Positions 1 through 8,969 are shown, counted from the first letter of the stretch. The stretch is DNA of 64,000 nucleotides from Cyclobacteriaceae bacterium (GCA_016787645.1 JAEUUF010000026.1:124001-188000); one strand, 5' to 3'. The notes: a model not told the origin generated them from the letters alone. Translations and numbers: made by a program.

Positions 1-317
1 AGACGCTGTATGGTGAGCTGATGGATTTCAACGTCAAAGTCTCCTGCATCCAGCCCTCCTATTTCAAGACGAATATTGCCGAAAGCTGCCGTGGCGGAGA
101 AACAGTGAAGAAGACCACACAATTCTTTATTGACCGGTCAGGTATTGAGGCCAAAGAGGTGGCTGTCGAAATTCTTGTCCGTGCGGGCAAAGGAGAACTA
201 TACATCATCCTGCCTAAAGTTGCACGGAAAGCCTGGCTATGGAAACGGTTGGCTCCCACTCGATTCCGCAAGATGGTAAAAGAAGGTTTTCAAGCGGCTG
301 CCCGTAAGGTCAGATAG
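1..317 (+). CDS. Short-chain dehydrogenase/reductase, C-terminal part (cut by window edge)
   Basis: The frame is open from the first complete codon at base 3, so the gene begins upstream of the window. The visible part reads TLYGELMDFNVKVSCIQPSY and continues with FKTNI. This matches the end of the Rossmann fold in classical SDR enzymes, where a helix is followed by 'gVkVs.i.Pg...T' closing the NAD(P)-binding and substrate pocket. The basic tail (RKMVKEGFQAAARKVR) resembles SDRs of the YqjQ/DltE kind that end near the membrane. The NAD motif and the YxxxK site lie outside the window, so substrate and cofactor cannot be judged. The thioesterase gene starts 5 bp after the stop, which suggests one operon, perhaps in lipid metabolism (inference). 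Confidence 0.75.
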   Translation, partial: TLYGELMDFNVKVSCIQPSYFKTNIAESCRGGETVKKTTQFFIDRSGIEAKEVAVEILVRAGKGELYIILPKVARKAWLWKRLAPTRFRKMVKEGFQAAARKVR

Positions 318-322
318 GTCCC

Positions 323-742
323 ATGAGTTCCATTCCTGTCGACCGACAAGTATACAGACTGCCGATAAAGGTAAATCGGACAGATATCGATGACCTCAAC
401 CATGTCAATAACGTGGTGTATGTAAGCTGGATTCAGGATGCCGCGGCCGCGCATTGGAATTCGGCCGCCTCTGAAGCGCTGCGCCGTCAATGCCGGTGGG
501 TAGTGCTGCGACATGAAATCAACTACTTGTCTTCTGCGGTAGAGGGGGAAGAACTCGAGGCGTTTACCTGGGTGGACCCGGCTACAGGAGTTCGTCAAAA
601 CCGGCATGTATTGATTCAGCGGGTATCCGACCAAAAGGTAATGGCCACTGCACAAACCACTTGGTGCCTTCTTGATCCTGTCAGCGAAAAGCCAAAACGG
701 ATCGGGCCGGAAATTGAAGAAGTTATCCGGTTAAAAAGCTGA
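323..742 (+). CDS. Acyl-CoA thioesterase, 4HBT hotdog family
   Basis: This 139-residue protein has the size and pattern of single-domain hotdog thioesterases. The segment VNRTDIDDLNHVNNVVYVSW contains the D-x-x-x-H-x-N-N-x-x-Y signature of the YbgC/FadM group, in which the Asp (or the Asn-containing loop) acts on acyl-CoA thioesters. The later strands (FTWVDPATGVRQNRHVLIQR) fit the hotdog sheet. No signal peptide is visible, so it should be cytoplasmic. It follows the dehydrogenase by 5 bp and is probably co-transcribed with it. The chain length it prefers cannot be read from the sequence. Its last 12 bp overlap a small ORF on the opposite strand. Confidence 0.85.
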   Translation: MSSIPVDRQVYRLPIKVNRTDIDDLNHVNNVVYVSWIQDAAAAHWNSAASEALRRQCRWVVLRHEINYLSSAVEGEELEAFTWVDPATGVRQNRHVLIQRVSDQKVMATAQTTWCLLDPVSEKPKRIGPEIEEVIRLKS

Positions 743-862
743 GAAGAGGCCGCCACGCTGCAGCATCTTCTTATGACGCCGGGTGCCAGACAGGTAAATG
801 CACAACGAGCATACTCCAACCTGAAACACCAGGAAAGCCACGATAGCAAAAAATGTAATCAT
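731..862 (-). CDS. Possible 43-residue single-pass membrane protein
   Basis: An ATG at 862 opens a 43-codon frame that ends at 731, inside the tail of the thioesterase gene. It begins MITFFAIVAFLVFQVGVCSL, a plausible transmembrane helix, and ends with a strongly basic stretch (GTRRHKKMLQRGG). This arrangement is typical of real bacterial membrane micropeptides and unlikely by chance in a shadow frame. I do not recognise a family. There is no clear promoter, and an AT-rich stretch (870-956) lies upstream. It could still be fortuitous. Confidence 0.45.
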   Translation of the reverse strand: MITFFAIVAFLVFQVGVCSLCIYLSGTRRHKKMLQRGGLFSAF

Positions 863-956
863 ACACGTATCGTTTAATGTGGGATGCTAAACTATAATAG
901 AATTCAATATTATCCTAATGGTCAGCTAATTAAGTTGAATTATATCAAGTAAATTA

Positions 957-1505
957 TTGATAATGAACTTGCTGAAGGCCGTTGAAAACTGTCATTCCCG
1001 GGCCGGCGTTGAAGTAATAGTGAAGTGGGTGGGCCACAGCCCTTCCCGATTCGGACAACTGACCAAGTTGCTCCTAAAGGGGACACGGAATGTCCAAATC
1101 CGGGCTTCCTGGCCTCTTAGCTATTGCTGCGAACGGTTTCCTGAGTTGGCGGGACCCCATCTTAAACAGCTGGTTAGACATCTCCGAAACCCCGACGTCC
1201 ACGGTTCTGTCCGGAGGTCAGTTGTGCGATCGATGCAATTCCTGGATATCCCCAAAAGCCTTCAAGGTGAAGTTGCCGATTTGTGCTTCGGATACCTTGC
1301 CAATCCGTCTGAGGAACCGGCCATCCGTATCTTCTCTATGTCGGTCCTGCTAAACCTGGTGGAAGTCGTCCCTGATCTGGCAGGCGAGCTGAAACTCATT
1401 ATCGAAGATCAGCTACCCTATGCCTCACCCGGGTTCCGAAGCCGTGCAAAGAAGGTGTTGAAGCAATTGAATACAATCAAGCGGCCCATGGATAGAAAGC
1501 CTTAG
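957..1505 (+). CDS. HEAT-repeat-like protein of unknown function
   Basis: This 182-residue protein has no signal peptide. It is rich in amphipathic helices of about 30-40 residues with recurring L/V positions and 'N-P-D/E' turns (RHLRNPDVHGSVRRSVVRS, ANPSEEPAIRIFSMSVLLNL). That pattern suggests 3-4 HEAT or armadillo-like helical repeats, a scaffold for protein binding. No catalytic motif is visible. The start could be Met1 (957) or Met3 (963); an AT-rich leader lies upstream with no recognisable ribosome site. The DUF3667 gene follows after 18 bp, so the two may share a transcript. Confidence 0.6.
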   Translation: MIMNLLKAVENCHSRAGVEVIVKWVGHSPSRFGQLTKLLLKGTRNVQIRASWPLSYCCERFPELAGPHLKQLVRHLRNPDVHGSVRRSVVRSMQFLDIPKSLQGEVADLCFGYLANPSEEPAIRIFSMSVLLNLVEVVPDLAGELKLIIEDQLPYASPGFRSRAKKVLKQLNTIKRPMDRKP

Positions 1506-1523
1506 TTTTGTGCGGCTTGATCA

Positions 1524-2345
1524 ATGACCGGTACGGAAGAGCACATTTGTAAGAGTTGCGGCAATCGATTTGCCGGTCTTTACTGCAATCAATGCGGTGA
1601 GCGGGTCATCCTTCCCCAGGACCGCTCCTTCCGAACCTTCCTCAGCAGTATCCTGGTTGCGCTGACATTTGCTGACAGCAAATTCTTCCGGTCAATCGGG
1701 TTGGTCGTAGTGAAACCTGGCTTTCTTTCCAGGGAATTTGCGGAAGGTCGACGGGTAAGATACCTGCGACCTATGTCTTTGTTCTTCCTGCTGAACCTTA
1801 TTTATTTCATCTTTCCGATCATCCAGCTCTTTAGCGCCACCCTCCGCACCCAACTCAATTCCTTCCATGGGCAGTACGCTGTTCCTGCCATCGCTTCCAA
1901 GATGACGGCGCTGGGCATCCGGGATATCAACTCATTTGCCCTCGTCTACGATCAAAAGACCGGTGGCCTGGCCAAAATGCTGGTGATCGTATTTGCCATA
2001 CTTGTTTCACTCCCCCTCAATCTCATCTATCGAAGCCGAAATCGATACTTTACGGATCATGTCGGTTTGGCCGTTGAACTGGTTTGCTTCAACCTTTTCA
2101 TTAATGCACTCGTGCTTTCACTTGTCGTAGCACTCTTTGGTCTCGGTTCATATATCAACGAATTTATCCTGAGTAGTATCCTGTTGACTACAAATCTTTA
2201 TTTCATCTTCCGTTCGGGCATCATGTTCTATGAAGACACAGGACTCAAACTAGTCCTCAGAAGCGTGCTGATGATTGGCGTGTTGAAAATTGCCCTGGAA
2301 GTATATAGGGCCATACTCTTCTATGTGACCATTTGGTCACTTTGA
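1524..2345 (+). CDS. DUF3667 family zinc-ribbon membrane protein
   Basis: This 273-residue protein starts with a zinc ribbon made of two CxxC pairs (Cys9, Cys12, Cys21, Cys24). Next comes the family's amphipathic region with 'KPGFLSREFAEGRRVRYLRP', then four or so transmembrane segments (around residues 85-105, 150-170, 185-210 and 240-265). This matches the DUF3667 family of Bacteroidota, whose function is unknown. The zinc ribbon is expected to face the cytoplasm. A second member is encoded at 34273-34974. A heptanucleotide repeat array begins 4 bp after the stop codon. Confidence 0.85.
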   Translation: MTGTEEHICKSCGNRFAGLYCNQCGERVILPQDRSFRTFLSSILVALTFADSKFFRSIGLVVVKPGFLSREFAEGRRVRYLRPMSLFFLLNLIYFIFPIIQLFSATLRTQLNSFHGQYAVPAIASKMTALGIRDINSFALVYDQKTGGLAKMLVIVFAILVSLPLNLIYRSRNRYFTDHVGLAVELVCFNLFINALVLSLVVALFGLGSYINEFILSSILLTTNLYFIFRSGIMFYEDTGLKLVLRSVLMIGVLKIALEVYRAILFYVTIWSL

Positions 2346-2349
2346 TCCC

Positions 2350-2384
2350 TAGTCACTAGCCACTAGTCACTGGCCACTGGCTGT
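2350..2384. repeat. Heptanucleotide tandem repeat, about five units
   Basis: The sequence reads as 7-bp units TAGTCAC, TAGCCAC, TAGTCAC, TGGCCAC and a degenerate TGGCTGT. It begins 4 bp after the DUF3667 stop. The consensus (TRGYCAC) belongs to the same family as the arrays at 20562-20666 and 22207-22234. Confidence 0.85.
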
Positions 2385-2421
2385 CATCCCAATGTAACCC
2401 CGGTGTCATTTTATTCGTCTT

Positions 2422-3369
2422 TTGCCCATGCTTCAGCGATTGAATCCTTACGTCGCCGGTTACATCCTGGTCTATTGCCTCAATACTTGGTTTGCCACTT
2501 CAGTTGATGGCTTCCCGCTGGAGGAGGCCCTTGGAGTGCTTATCGTGATGGGCATTGGCTTTTCCCTGATCGCCCATTTCCTTTCGCGTGGTGCCACCCC
2601 ACTGGACGAACCTCGGCCGGCACAAACCAACGAACGTATGGTACTCCTTGGGCTGGTGATTTATTTCATGCTCGTGATTATTCCAGGCAATAAGCCACTG
2701 ACCTTGTTGCTCCCGGCCTCCTGGCAGGATACCGAAGCAAAACTTTCGGTTATCACCCTCGTGCGCAAGCTGACCACTTTTGTTGTCTTTCCTTTCCTCG
2801 CCTATCGCTTCCTCTACAGGATTGGCGCTTCTGATTTTGGTTTATCCACCGACTGGAAAAGGGTCTTCTCGCGAAAGCACATGATGATATTCTTCGGCAT
2901 GTCCTTTTTGCTGGCTGCCTTCAACTACTACGCAGGCAGTGGAGCCCGACCCCTGCGCGAAGGGCTGCTTTCCGGGCAACAATTACTCCTCGGTATTCCT
3001 ATCCTGTTCCTGTGGGATTACCTGGAGGTGGGTCTTGGTGAAGAGTTCTTCTTTCGTGGGTTATTGCAGAACCGTCTCGCCGTACTTCTTCGCTCGCCTT
3101 GGGGATCAATTTTTGTTACCGCCTTCATCTTTGGCGTCGTCCATGCTCCGGGCATGTACCTCCGGGGTGCGGGGGTCATCGAAGGTCTCGGCGGCGCTCC
3201 TTCCCTTCTTACCTGCATCAGCTACTGTATCGCTGTTCAGTCGGTGACCGGCATCTTCTTCGGGATCCTGTGGCATCGCACACGGAACCTGTGGATCCTG
3301 ATGGGAATCCATGCCATCACCGATCTCGTACCACACCTCTACGGCTTCGTGAAAGAATGGGGGATTTAG
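2422..3369 (+). CDS. CPBP-family intramembrane metalloprotease
   Basis: This 315-residue polytopic membrane protein has about eight hydrophobic segments. The conserved CPBP (Abi) motifs are present: motif 1 EEFFFRG with Glu207, Glu208 and Arg212; motif 2 FGVVHAP with His241; and a third polar helix near the C terminus (GIHAITDLVPH). These residues form the presumed metal and catalytic site of glutamic/metallo-type intramembrane endopeptidases related to Rce1. In other bacteria the family acts in bacteriocin immunity, protein maturation or envelope stress; the role here is unknown. The gene stands after the heptamer repeat and ends 22 bp before a convergent gene. Confidence 0.88.
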   Translation: MPMLQRLNPYVAGYILVYCLNTWFATSVDGFPLEEALGVLIVMGIGFSLIAHFLSRGATPLDEPRPAQTNERMVLLGLVIYFMLVIIPGNKPLTLLLPASWQDTEAKLSVITLVRKLTTFVVFPFLAYRFLYRIGASDFGLSTDWKRVFSRKHMMIFFGMSFLLAAFNYYAGSGARPLREGLLSGQQLLLGIPILFLWDYLEVGLGEEFFFRGLLQNRLAVLLRSPWGSIFVTAFIFGVVHAPGMYLRGAGVIEGLGGAPSLLTCISYCIAVQSVTGIFFGILWHRTRNLWILMGIHAITDLVPHLYGFVKEWGI

Positions 3370-3391
3370 CATGCTGGAGAAGGCCGCACAA

Positions 3392-4099
3392 CTACTTGCT
3401 TCCGTGGATAGCAGCATCAAGTTCTTCCAGCAGGCTGAGGCTTTGAGGTAGCATGTTAAACAAAAGCGAAGAATAGGCAGTGTAAGATTGCTTTTCCAAT
3501 CGGTCAAGATAGGCTTGGGCAGGAAGATTCTTACGAAGCTTCCCCATAACTCTTGATTGATTCAAAGAAGAGAAAGTATAGTCCTCTATGGTGAGTACAT
3601 CCGTAAAGGCCGCATTGTAGGATATATTGCCTCGTTCGGATTCATGAATTTTCATTAGTGCCTCCACCCGAATGTAATAACGTATGATGTCGTTTCGGAG
3701 TCCTTCGTCAACGATTAACTGCAGGTTTCCAGAAGCGCGGAGATCTTCAAAGACGGAGGTAGAGTGGAACGGGTCGATACCCATTAAGACTGACTGCACC
3801 ATCTCCTCAAAGTGGGCGTCATCGGTGGTTCCGCCGGAATTCGCCAAGTCGAGGAGTGTACGGGCTGCCTTCTGTTTCAAATAACACTTTTGAATCTCTT
3901 GATTCAGCATCGCGGTGTCGGCCTGCACCGAGGCAAAAAGGGCGATAAGGTAATTATGTTCTGCCTTGCGCTCCTGGATGGATTGTCGCCAATTCTCAAC
4001 CGCGATTGCCGCCAATACCCCGACAATGATCAGCACGAGTTCAACGAGAATCGAGTAAATCGGTTTCTGATCACTTTTTAGCGCCTTGAACATGCCCAA
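3392..4099 (-). CDS. DUF6090-like single-pass membrane protein
   Basis: This 235-residue protein has a short cytoplasmic N terminus, one transmembrane helix (about residues 16-36, ILVELVLIIVGVLAAIAVENW), and then a mostly helical soluble part beginning WRQSIQERKAEHNYL. This layout, including the 'E-N-W-R/N' exit from the membrane helix, is that of the DUF6090 family, abundant in Bacteroidota and of unknown function. The start may be Met1 or Met3. It ends convergently to the CPBP gene and lies 3 bp after the cupin gene, so the latter two are probably co-transcribed. Confidence 0.7.
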   Translation of the reverse strand: MGMFKALKSDQKPIYSILVELVLIIVGVLAAIAVENWRQSIQERKAEHNYLIALFASVQADTAMLNQEIQKCYLKQKAARTLLDLANSGGTTDDAHFEEMVQSVLMGIDPFHSTSVFEDLRASGNLQLIVDEGLRNDIIRYYIRVEALMKIHESERGNISYNAAFTDVLTIEDYTFSSLNQSRVMGKLRKNLPAQAYLDRLEKQSYTAYSSLLFNMLPQSLSLLEELDAAIHGSK

Positions 4100-4102
4100 T
4101 AC

Positions 4103-4471
4103 CTAAGGTTTCTTCTTGTATTCGATGATCTGGGCTTTGACGATGTTCTTGCCGCTGTTGATCACCACATGTGTTTCAGCCTCGCTCCAAAAGGTAGTAC
4201 CAGCTGCTGATTTGGTAGTCGACACCTTGCCATTGGGCAGTGTGACGGTCACCGTTGCCTCTGTCAACAACACGGTCAGGTGCGGCCCATGACTATGTTT
4301 GCCGATGCCGCACATGTCTTTCCCCGGCTCGCTTTCTATCGCGGTAACCTTCACCTTCTCGTTGTCCAGGATAACCTTGCCAAAGGGTTTTGGCTCGATT
4401 CCAGACTGAGCATGGGCAATCGAAACCGTCAGCAAGGCAACAAGAATTAGCGTCGCGATTTTCATGTGCAT
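4103..4471 (-). CDS. Secreted cupin-like protein
   Basis: This 122-residue protein has a cleavable signal peptide (MKIATLILVALLTVSIAHAQ; the real start is probably the Met at 4465). The mature part is a small beta-barrel with 'GIGKHSHGPHLTVLLTEATV' and a later 'ETHVVINSG'. These histidines sit where cupins bind metal or substrate. The architecture resembles small periplasmic cupins of unknown substrate. It precedes the DUF6090-like gene by 3 bp. There is no catalytic assignment. Confidence 0.65.
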   Translation of the reverse strand: MHMKIATLILVALLTVSIAHAQSGIEPKPFGKVILDNEKVKVTAIESEPGKDMCGIGKHSHGPHLTVLLTEATVTVTLPNGKVSTTKSAAGTTFWSEAETHVVINSGKNIVKAQIIEYKKKP

Positions 4472-4610
4472 GGATTCTCTTATCTGACGAAATTGGTCAA
4501 TTAGCCTGACTTCTTCAACTGGTTACTCTTTCCATCAACGGCATTCGGGTACTCATCCGTCGCCATCCCATCAAAATGGTCAAACGACTACAGCAGCTTG
4601 CCTTCGGGCA

Positions 4611-7253
4611 CTATAAGATAAAACGATAGGTGAACTTCAGCAAGAACACATTGTGCGCCTGCTGATTAAAGTTGAAACCGTATTCGGAGTGTGTTGTATC
4701 CTTCGGACTATAGAAAGCCCCATTCATCTCTTCCGTCCACACCAGGAACACCGTTGAACCCGGCACATATTCCCATCGGACCACGAGATTCGAACGGAAC
4801 TGCCCAAAGTTAAAGTCGGGCTTGTGGAAGGAGTATTCGGGCGATCCATTATTCCCTTCGTCAACGACAATCTGGTCGCCGGAACTCGTTAACCAGTCGG
4901 AAGGGATGGGTACATACCGCTCCTGGTAGGTTTCAGCCCTCGAATCGGTGATGTACTTGTAATTCGTGTATTGCCCTGAAGTACCAAAGGGTTGTCCCCA
5001 ATACTGGATGGACAAGTTGGGTGTAAGCATGTAAGTGACCCGGATGGAAGCACGCACGGTCAATTGGTCAATCTCCCCTACCATATACCGAGGGGTGCCG
5101 CTCACATCGCCGGTGGTCACATATTGCATCTGGTTGAGGTTATGACTGATGCTCGGAGTAACCGAGATATTCAGGGCATTAAAAGGCCGGTACACCAGGT
5201 TTAGCTCAAGGTTTTGGTTATTGGTATACTTATCGTGACCCTCAAACCAGTTAGGGCCAAAGCCTGCATAGAATTTCTTCCTCCGGTCGCTGGATATCCA
5301 AAACCAACCGCCGATCCCACCGGGATACCGCAAAGCTGGACCACCTCGCAGATCAGCATTCGATACATAAAATTCGTTGTAATAAATCCCAGTGCCTACC
5401 TCCCAAAAATTCTTCAGTTCATAATAAACGTTGGCCTCATAATCCCTTGAGATCGTCCTCCCATCAAAGTCCCACGACTGCAACTGGTTCACGTTATAAT
5501 ACTGTGACCGTGTAATGCCCACCGGGTTTGTTACCCGGTACTGCATAAAAGCAGATTGTCGGATCTGGTCTGTCTGCCGCATGTATCCAAGGTCATTGAG
5601 TTCCAGTTGAGGAGACATCCAGCTACCCCTCAGGTTGTAGGTGAAGTTTCCGCTTCGCTTTCCGATGGCAACATTGCCTCCGGTGCCCAGCATCGACCGA
5701 CGGGTGCTGTCAACATCAGCATGGTAGTTGTCCGGGCGCTGAAAGTAACGTTCCGATGACCGCTGTGTCTCAATCATGGACTCAGGGCTTCCGGCTACAT
5801 AACTCATAAAACCCTTCGCGCTGACAAAGTATTTCCGCTCAGCCCAGCTGTGCATCACATCGATACCTCCCGAATAGGCTTCTTTCTTCAACCACGCTAA
5901 CGACATGTCCTCGATCTTCCGGTTGGTTGCTGTAAACATCGCGCCCACGATGGTGTTGCCTTTATTGATGTCTTGCTGAGCGCGCGCGACAAAGTAATTC
6001 GTTAGAGGTTCTATTGTCTGATATTTTGTTTTTCCGGCACTATCGATGGTAGCTTGTTCAGGTGAGGTGACGGACTCAAGTACTCCCCAGGAAAACCCAT
6101 TGTGATTCTTACCGGTCAGCTTCGCCGCACCGAGGATGGTGGTGCGGGCATCTGACTTGGCGTATTCATTGGCCGAAAGGGATGGATAACCCTGAGGCGC
6201 CCGCCCAATCCGCCGGGAATAAAACAGGTTGTCACTGTTGTTGTCGGCGAGCGGAAAGTTCAGCGTGTTGTTTCCCTCGATGAAGAAGGGTCGCTGTTCC
6301 CGGAAGAACAATTCAAACGCCGTCAGGTTCACCTGCGACGGGTCTGCTTCCACTTGCCCGAAGTCGGGGTTCACGGTAAGATCGAGGGTGATGTCGCTGG
6401 TGATGCCAATCTTGGCGTCAAGCCCCATGGCGAGATCAGAGGCCTGACCGGTCTTGAACGGGTTACCCTCCTCCTTCTGGTAAGTCTCCGCCTTCGTGAC
6501 TATGTACGGCTGAACTTCAAGTTGTTTCTGGGGCTTGATCCCTTTGATGCCATGCAGCTCGGCAAAAAGGTGAACCCAACCTGCCGAAGTTGGTGGAATA
6601 TATTGCCACAGGGAGCGCTCCTGGTTGCGGAAGAAACGCCGGGTGATCTGGAATCCCCAGACATGCTCGGGTTTGTTGGTGAACCTCAGCTGACTCAAGG
6701 GAATCCGCAATTCGGCGATCCACCCTTCCGCGTTGATGCTGGTTTTCAAATACCAGATCGGGTCCCAGCTGGTGTCCCAGTCTTCACCATTGTTGGAAAC
6801 ATATTCATCTCCTTTTACCCCCGATACAGAACTCGTGAACGAAAATGCAGATCGCTTGTCGGCGTAGCTGTCAATATTGATTTCTACCCAGTCGCCTTCA
6901 AACCCATCACGTCGCGACATGCGCTTGACGATCTTGGAAGGTTCTGGATCAAGGTTCTTGAAGAGGATGTACAAGTTGGAGGCATCGTAAAGGATCTTGA
7001 ACCAGGTTTGCACCGAAGCGGGTGCTCCTGCATCCGGGGAATGCTGCCGAAAGGTTCCTCCACCCCACGGAACCTGGTCCCAGGCCTTATCATCCGGGAG
7101 CCCGTCAATTCTGGGGGACTCACCTTCCAGCCGGGCTGTAGTGTAGGATTTAGTTGAATCCAGTTTCGATTTCAGTGAATCACTTTGACCCCATGATTCT
7201 TCTGCCCAAAGCATAAAGGCAGGTGCAAAGAGGCAAAGTAATTTCAAACGCAT
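4611..7253 (-). CDS. DUF5916 outer-membrane beta-barrel protein with CBM9-like N-terminal domain
   Basis: This 880-residue protein has a signal peptide (cut near AEESWGQ). It then has a carbohydrate-binding family 9-like beta-sandwich at about residues 40-215 (RLEGESPRIDGLPDDKAWDQ; later GDWVEINIDSYADKRSAFSF) and a long DUF5916 region of alternating aromatic strands to the end. The middle holds the family hallmark TLDLTVNPDFGQVEADPSQV and the segment ELFFREQRPFFIEGNNTLNF. The final strand LLKFTYRFIL suggests an outer-membrane barrel. Substrate is unknown; a glycan role is inferred from the CBM9-like part. A paralogue lies at 47395-49635. Spacing to the neighbouring genes is over 100 bp on both sides, so it is probably monocistronic. 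Confidence 0.85.
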   Translation of the reverse strand: MRLKLLCLFAPAFMLWAEESWGQSDSLKSKLDSTKSYTTARLEGESPRIDGLPDDKAWDQVPWGGGTFRQHSPDAGAPASVQTWFKILYDASNLYILFKNLDPEPSKIVKRMSRRDGFEGDWVEINIDSYADKRSAFSFTSSVSGVKGDEYVSNNGEDWDTSWDPIWYLKTSINAEGWIAELRIPLSQLRFTNKPEHVWGFQITRRFFRNQERSLWQYIPPTSAGWVHLFAELHGIKGIKPQKQLEVQPYIVTKAETYQKEEGNPFKTGQASDLAMGLDAKIGITSDITLDLTVNPDFGQVEADPSQVNLTAFELFFREQRPFFIEGNNTLNFPLADNNSDNLFYSRRIGRAPQGYPSLSANEYAKSDARTTILGAAKLTGKNHNGFSWGVLESVTSPEQATIDSAGKTKYQTIEPLTNYFVARAQQDINKGNTIVGAMFTATNRKIEDMSLAWLKKEAYSGGIDVMHSWAERKYFVSAKGFMSYVAGSPESMIETQRSSERYFQRPDNYHADVDSTRRSMLGTGGNVAIGKRSGNFTYNLRGSWMSPQLELNDLGYMRQTDQIRQSAFMQYRVTNPVGITRSQYYNVNQLQSWDFDGRTISRDYEANVYYELKNFWEVGTGIYYNEFYVSNADLRGGPALRYPGGIGGWFWISSDRRKKFYAGFGPNWFEGHDKYTNNQNLELNLVYRPFNALNISVTPSISHNLNQMQYVTTGDVSGTPRYMVGEIDQLTVRASIRVTYMLTPNLSIQYWGQPFGTSGQYTNYKYITDSRAETYQERYVPIPSDWLTSSGDQIVVDEGNNGSPEYSFHKPDFNFGQFRSNLVVRWEYVPGSTVFLVWTEEMNGAFYSPKDTTHSEYGFNFNQQAHNVFLLKFTYRFIL

Positions 7254-7493
7254 GGAGGGGTGTAATCAAACCCCGAACATTAGCCGCACTCCCGCCCTCC
7301 AGTATCACAGGTCAATGTTCGGGCAATAGTTGATAAACGAGCAATTGTTGAGGGTGTTGCAGCCATGGTCAGTTTTTCCGGCCAACGGCACATAATGCCC
7401 ACCGAATGGCTTTTTTCAAACCGCCACTTAACTAATCATTAACAAGAAGATTGAGATTATTTGCCCCCGGGAGGATTAGATGGCATCCCCAAA

Positions 7494-8360
7494 CTATCGC
7501 ATAATCGATTTCTGATACCGGTATTGAAGTTCTCGCTTGGCCTTGTCAGATTCGACCGGTTCAAACACAACAGGATCCTCCTCCTTCTGAATCTCAAAAT
7601 AACGAGAGAAGTAAGGATTCGGAAGAATGGCTTGACAATAATTGCCAAGACATACCTTTGAAGGACTCACAGCTGGCACATTCACCATTATACCTTTAGT
7701 CGAATATACTTCGATTGGTTCCTCATCGTTAACGCTGACGGTGGCCGTGGTAGGAAACTTCCCATTGGCTTTCAGATAAAGGTAAAAGGTTGCCCTGGGC
7801 TCCTGGTCGCCTGGCTTCTTCCATCTTGCCACGTTGTAAAGGCGAATAATCCGCTTCACCGAAGCCTCGTTTAGCTTAAAATCCTCCTGGCTTAATTGGC
7901 TAACCAAATCCGCATCATCACGAACAATCTTTTTCAACTCCTCTGTTCGATTTGACTTTCCTTGAAAAATTGTATTGGAACTATACAATATATTCTTCAA
8001 TACGTCCCCTTGATCAAGATAAAGCACCCGGCTGCTGGCGGTATTTGAATAAGGTACTAACTCAGAAAGCAAGGTAAGAGGACCCTCTTCCAGAACTTCA
8101 AACTTATCCCAACTAACTCCAAATTCGTTTCTACGCTTCCTAAGCACGAAGGTGGTTTCATCATTCAATACATGAATACGAGAGATGCTGTCGACCGGTA
8201 TAAAATATTTTTTTCCCTTGATTGGCTTCATCTCAACTTTTTCTCCATCGACAAAAAACTCTTTCACCTCCCGTTGGGAATTGTCTTTGAGGATCACAAT
8301 CTTTTGTGCTTGTACGGGCCAGGCGAGTGCGATCACCAGGAAGGCTAAAACAAAACGCAT
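7494..8360 (-). CDS. Secreted protein of unknown function
   Basis: This 288-residue protein has a clear signal peptide (MRFVLAFLVIALAWPVQAQ). The mature part begins KIVILKDNSQREVKEFFVDG, a beta-rich start seen in many hypothetical Bacteroidota exported proteins that describe a value 'key'. It is then predominantly charged, with an HEEF-like helical centre. No catalytic motif is visible. It starts 12 bp after the TPR gene's stop, so the Ku, TPR and this gene may form one transcript. The 240 bp beyond its stop hold no gene I can support. Confidence 0.6.
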   Translation of the reverse strand: MRFVLAFLVIALAWPVQAQKIVILKDNSQREVKEFFVDGEKVEMKPIKGKKYFIPVDSISRIHVLNDETTFVLRKRRNEFGVSWDKFEVLEEGPLTLLSELVPYSNTASSRVLYLDQGDVLKNILYSSNTIFQGKSNRTEELKKIVRDDADLVSQLSQEDFKLNEASVKRIIRLYNVARWKKPGDQEPRATFYLYLKANGKFPTTATVSVNDEEPIEVYSTKGIMVNVPAVSPSKVCLGNYCQAILPNPYFSRYFEIQKEEDPVVFEPVESDKAKRELQYRYQKSIMR

Positions 8361-8372
8361 ATGCTAATTGAT

Positions 8373-8969
8373 TTACTTCGAAGATCGTAAAAGATTTTCG
8401 ATCAGTTCATCGACCTGGGCAAGATCTTCACCCGCTGAACGCTTGCGATACTCAAGTAGCATGAGTACAGCACTATCAACCTCCTGGTTCATAGCCAGCG
8501 TAAGGCCAAGATTAAAATAACTGTTGGGAAAATCAGGTTCTATGCTGATGGACATTTGGTAATGCACCTTCGCGAGCGGCAGGTTGCCCAGTTCAGCATA
8601 CAGGTTGGCCAGGTTGTAGTGTGACTCAAAGTGGCGAGGATCCTCTTTCAGGGACAGTGTAAAACAGTCAATCGCCTTAGGAAAGTTCTTGAGTTTGGAT
8701 TCGATGATGCCCAGGTTGCAATACGCGTCCGGCAGGCTGTCACCTTCCTTGATGGCCTTGAGATAATGCTCCTTGGCGGCTCGGTCGCCTTGTTCATCCA
8801 ACAGCAGTGCTTCTTCGAACGAACTGAGCTGGTTGAGCTTGACCACCTTCGCCCCAGTGAACAGGTTAAGCTGGGCTGTGCGGGGCGCAGGAGCTTCCCT
8901 CTTCTTGCGGACAGGACGGAAACCGAACTTCTCGGGTGGCTGTACAGGAAATTTGACAACCTTGGCCAT
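8373..8969 (-). CDS. Tetratricopeptide repeat protein
   Basis: The start at 8969 gives 198 residues beginning MAKVVKFPVQPPEKFG; a start 21 bp upstream is possible but adds nothing recognisable. After a basic, proline-rich N terminus there are about four TPR units between residues 60 and 175. They show the typical W/L-G-Y-A/P pattern (AYCNLGIIESKLKNFPKAID, SHYNLANLYAELGNLPLAKV, SYFNLGLTLAMNQEVDSAVL). There is no signal peptide, so it is a cytoplasmic adaptor. It starts 37 bp downstream of Ku and may be co-transcribed with it, but a shared function is not implied. Confidence 0.8.
   Translation of the reverse strand: MAKVVKFPVQPPEKFGFRPVRKKREAPAPRTAQLNLFTGAKVVKLNQLSSFEEALLLDEQGDRAAKEHYLKAIKEGDSLPDAYCNLGIIESKLKNFPKAIDCFTLSLKEDPRHFESHYNLANLYAELGNLPLAKVHYQMSISIEPDFPNSYFNLGLTLAMNQEVDSAVLMLLEYRKRSAGEDLAQVDELIENLLRSSK

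Noticed and set aside
4500-4565. Short minus-strand frame MATDEYPNAVDGKSNQLKKSG in the gap beyond the DUF5916 gene
   Set aside because: It looks protein-like but is only 21 codons, has no recognisable family, and its upstream extension meets a stop after eight codons. It could be a gene remnant, but the evidence is too thin to annotate.
6354-7157. 267-codon plus-strand frame within the first DUF5916 gene
   Set aside because: Antisense to a well-supported outer-membrane protein gene; its translation has no domain pattern.
7254-7493. Search for a gene in the 240-bp gap upstream of the first DUF5916 gene
   Set aside because: Frames are short and lack hydrophobic or domain patterns; no RNA gene or consensus promoter found.
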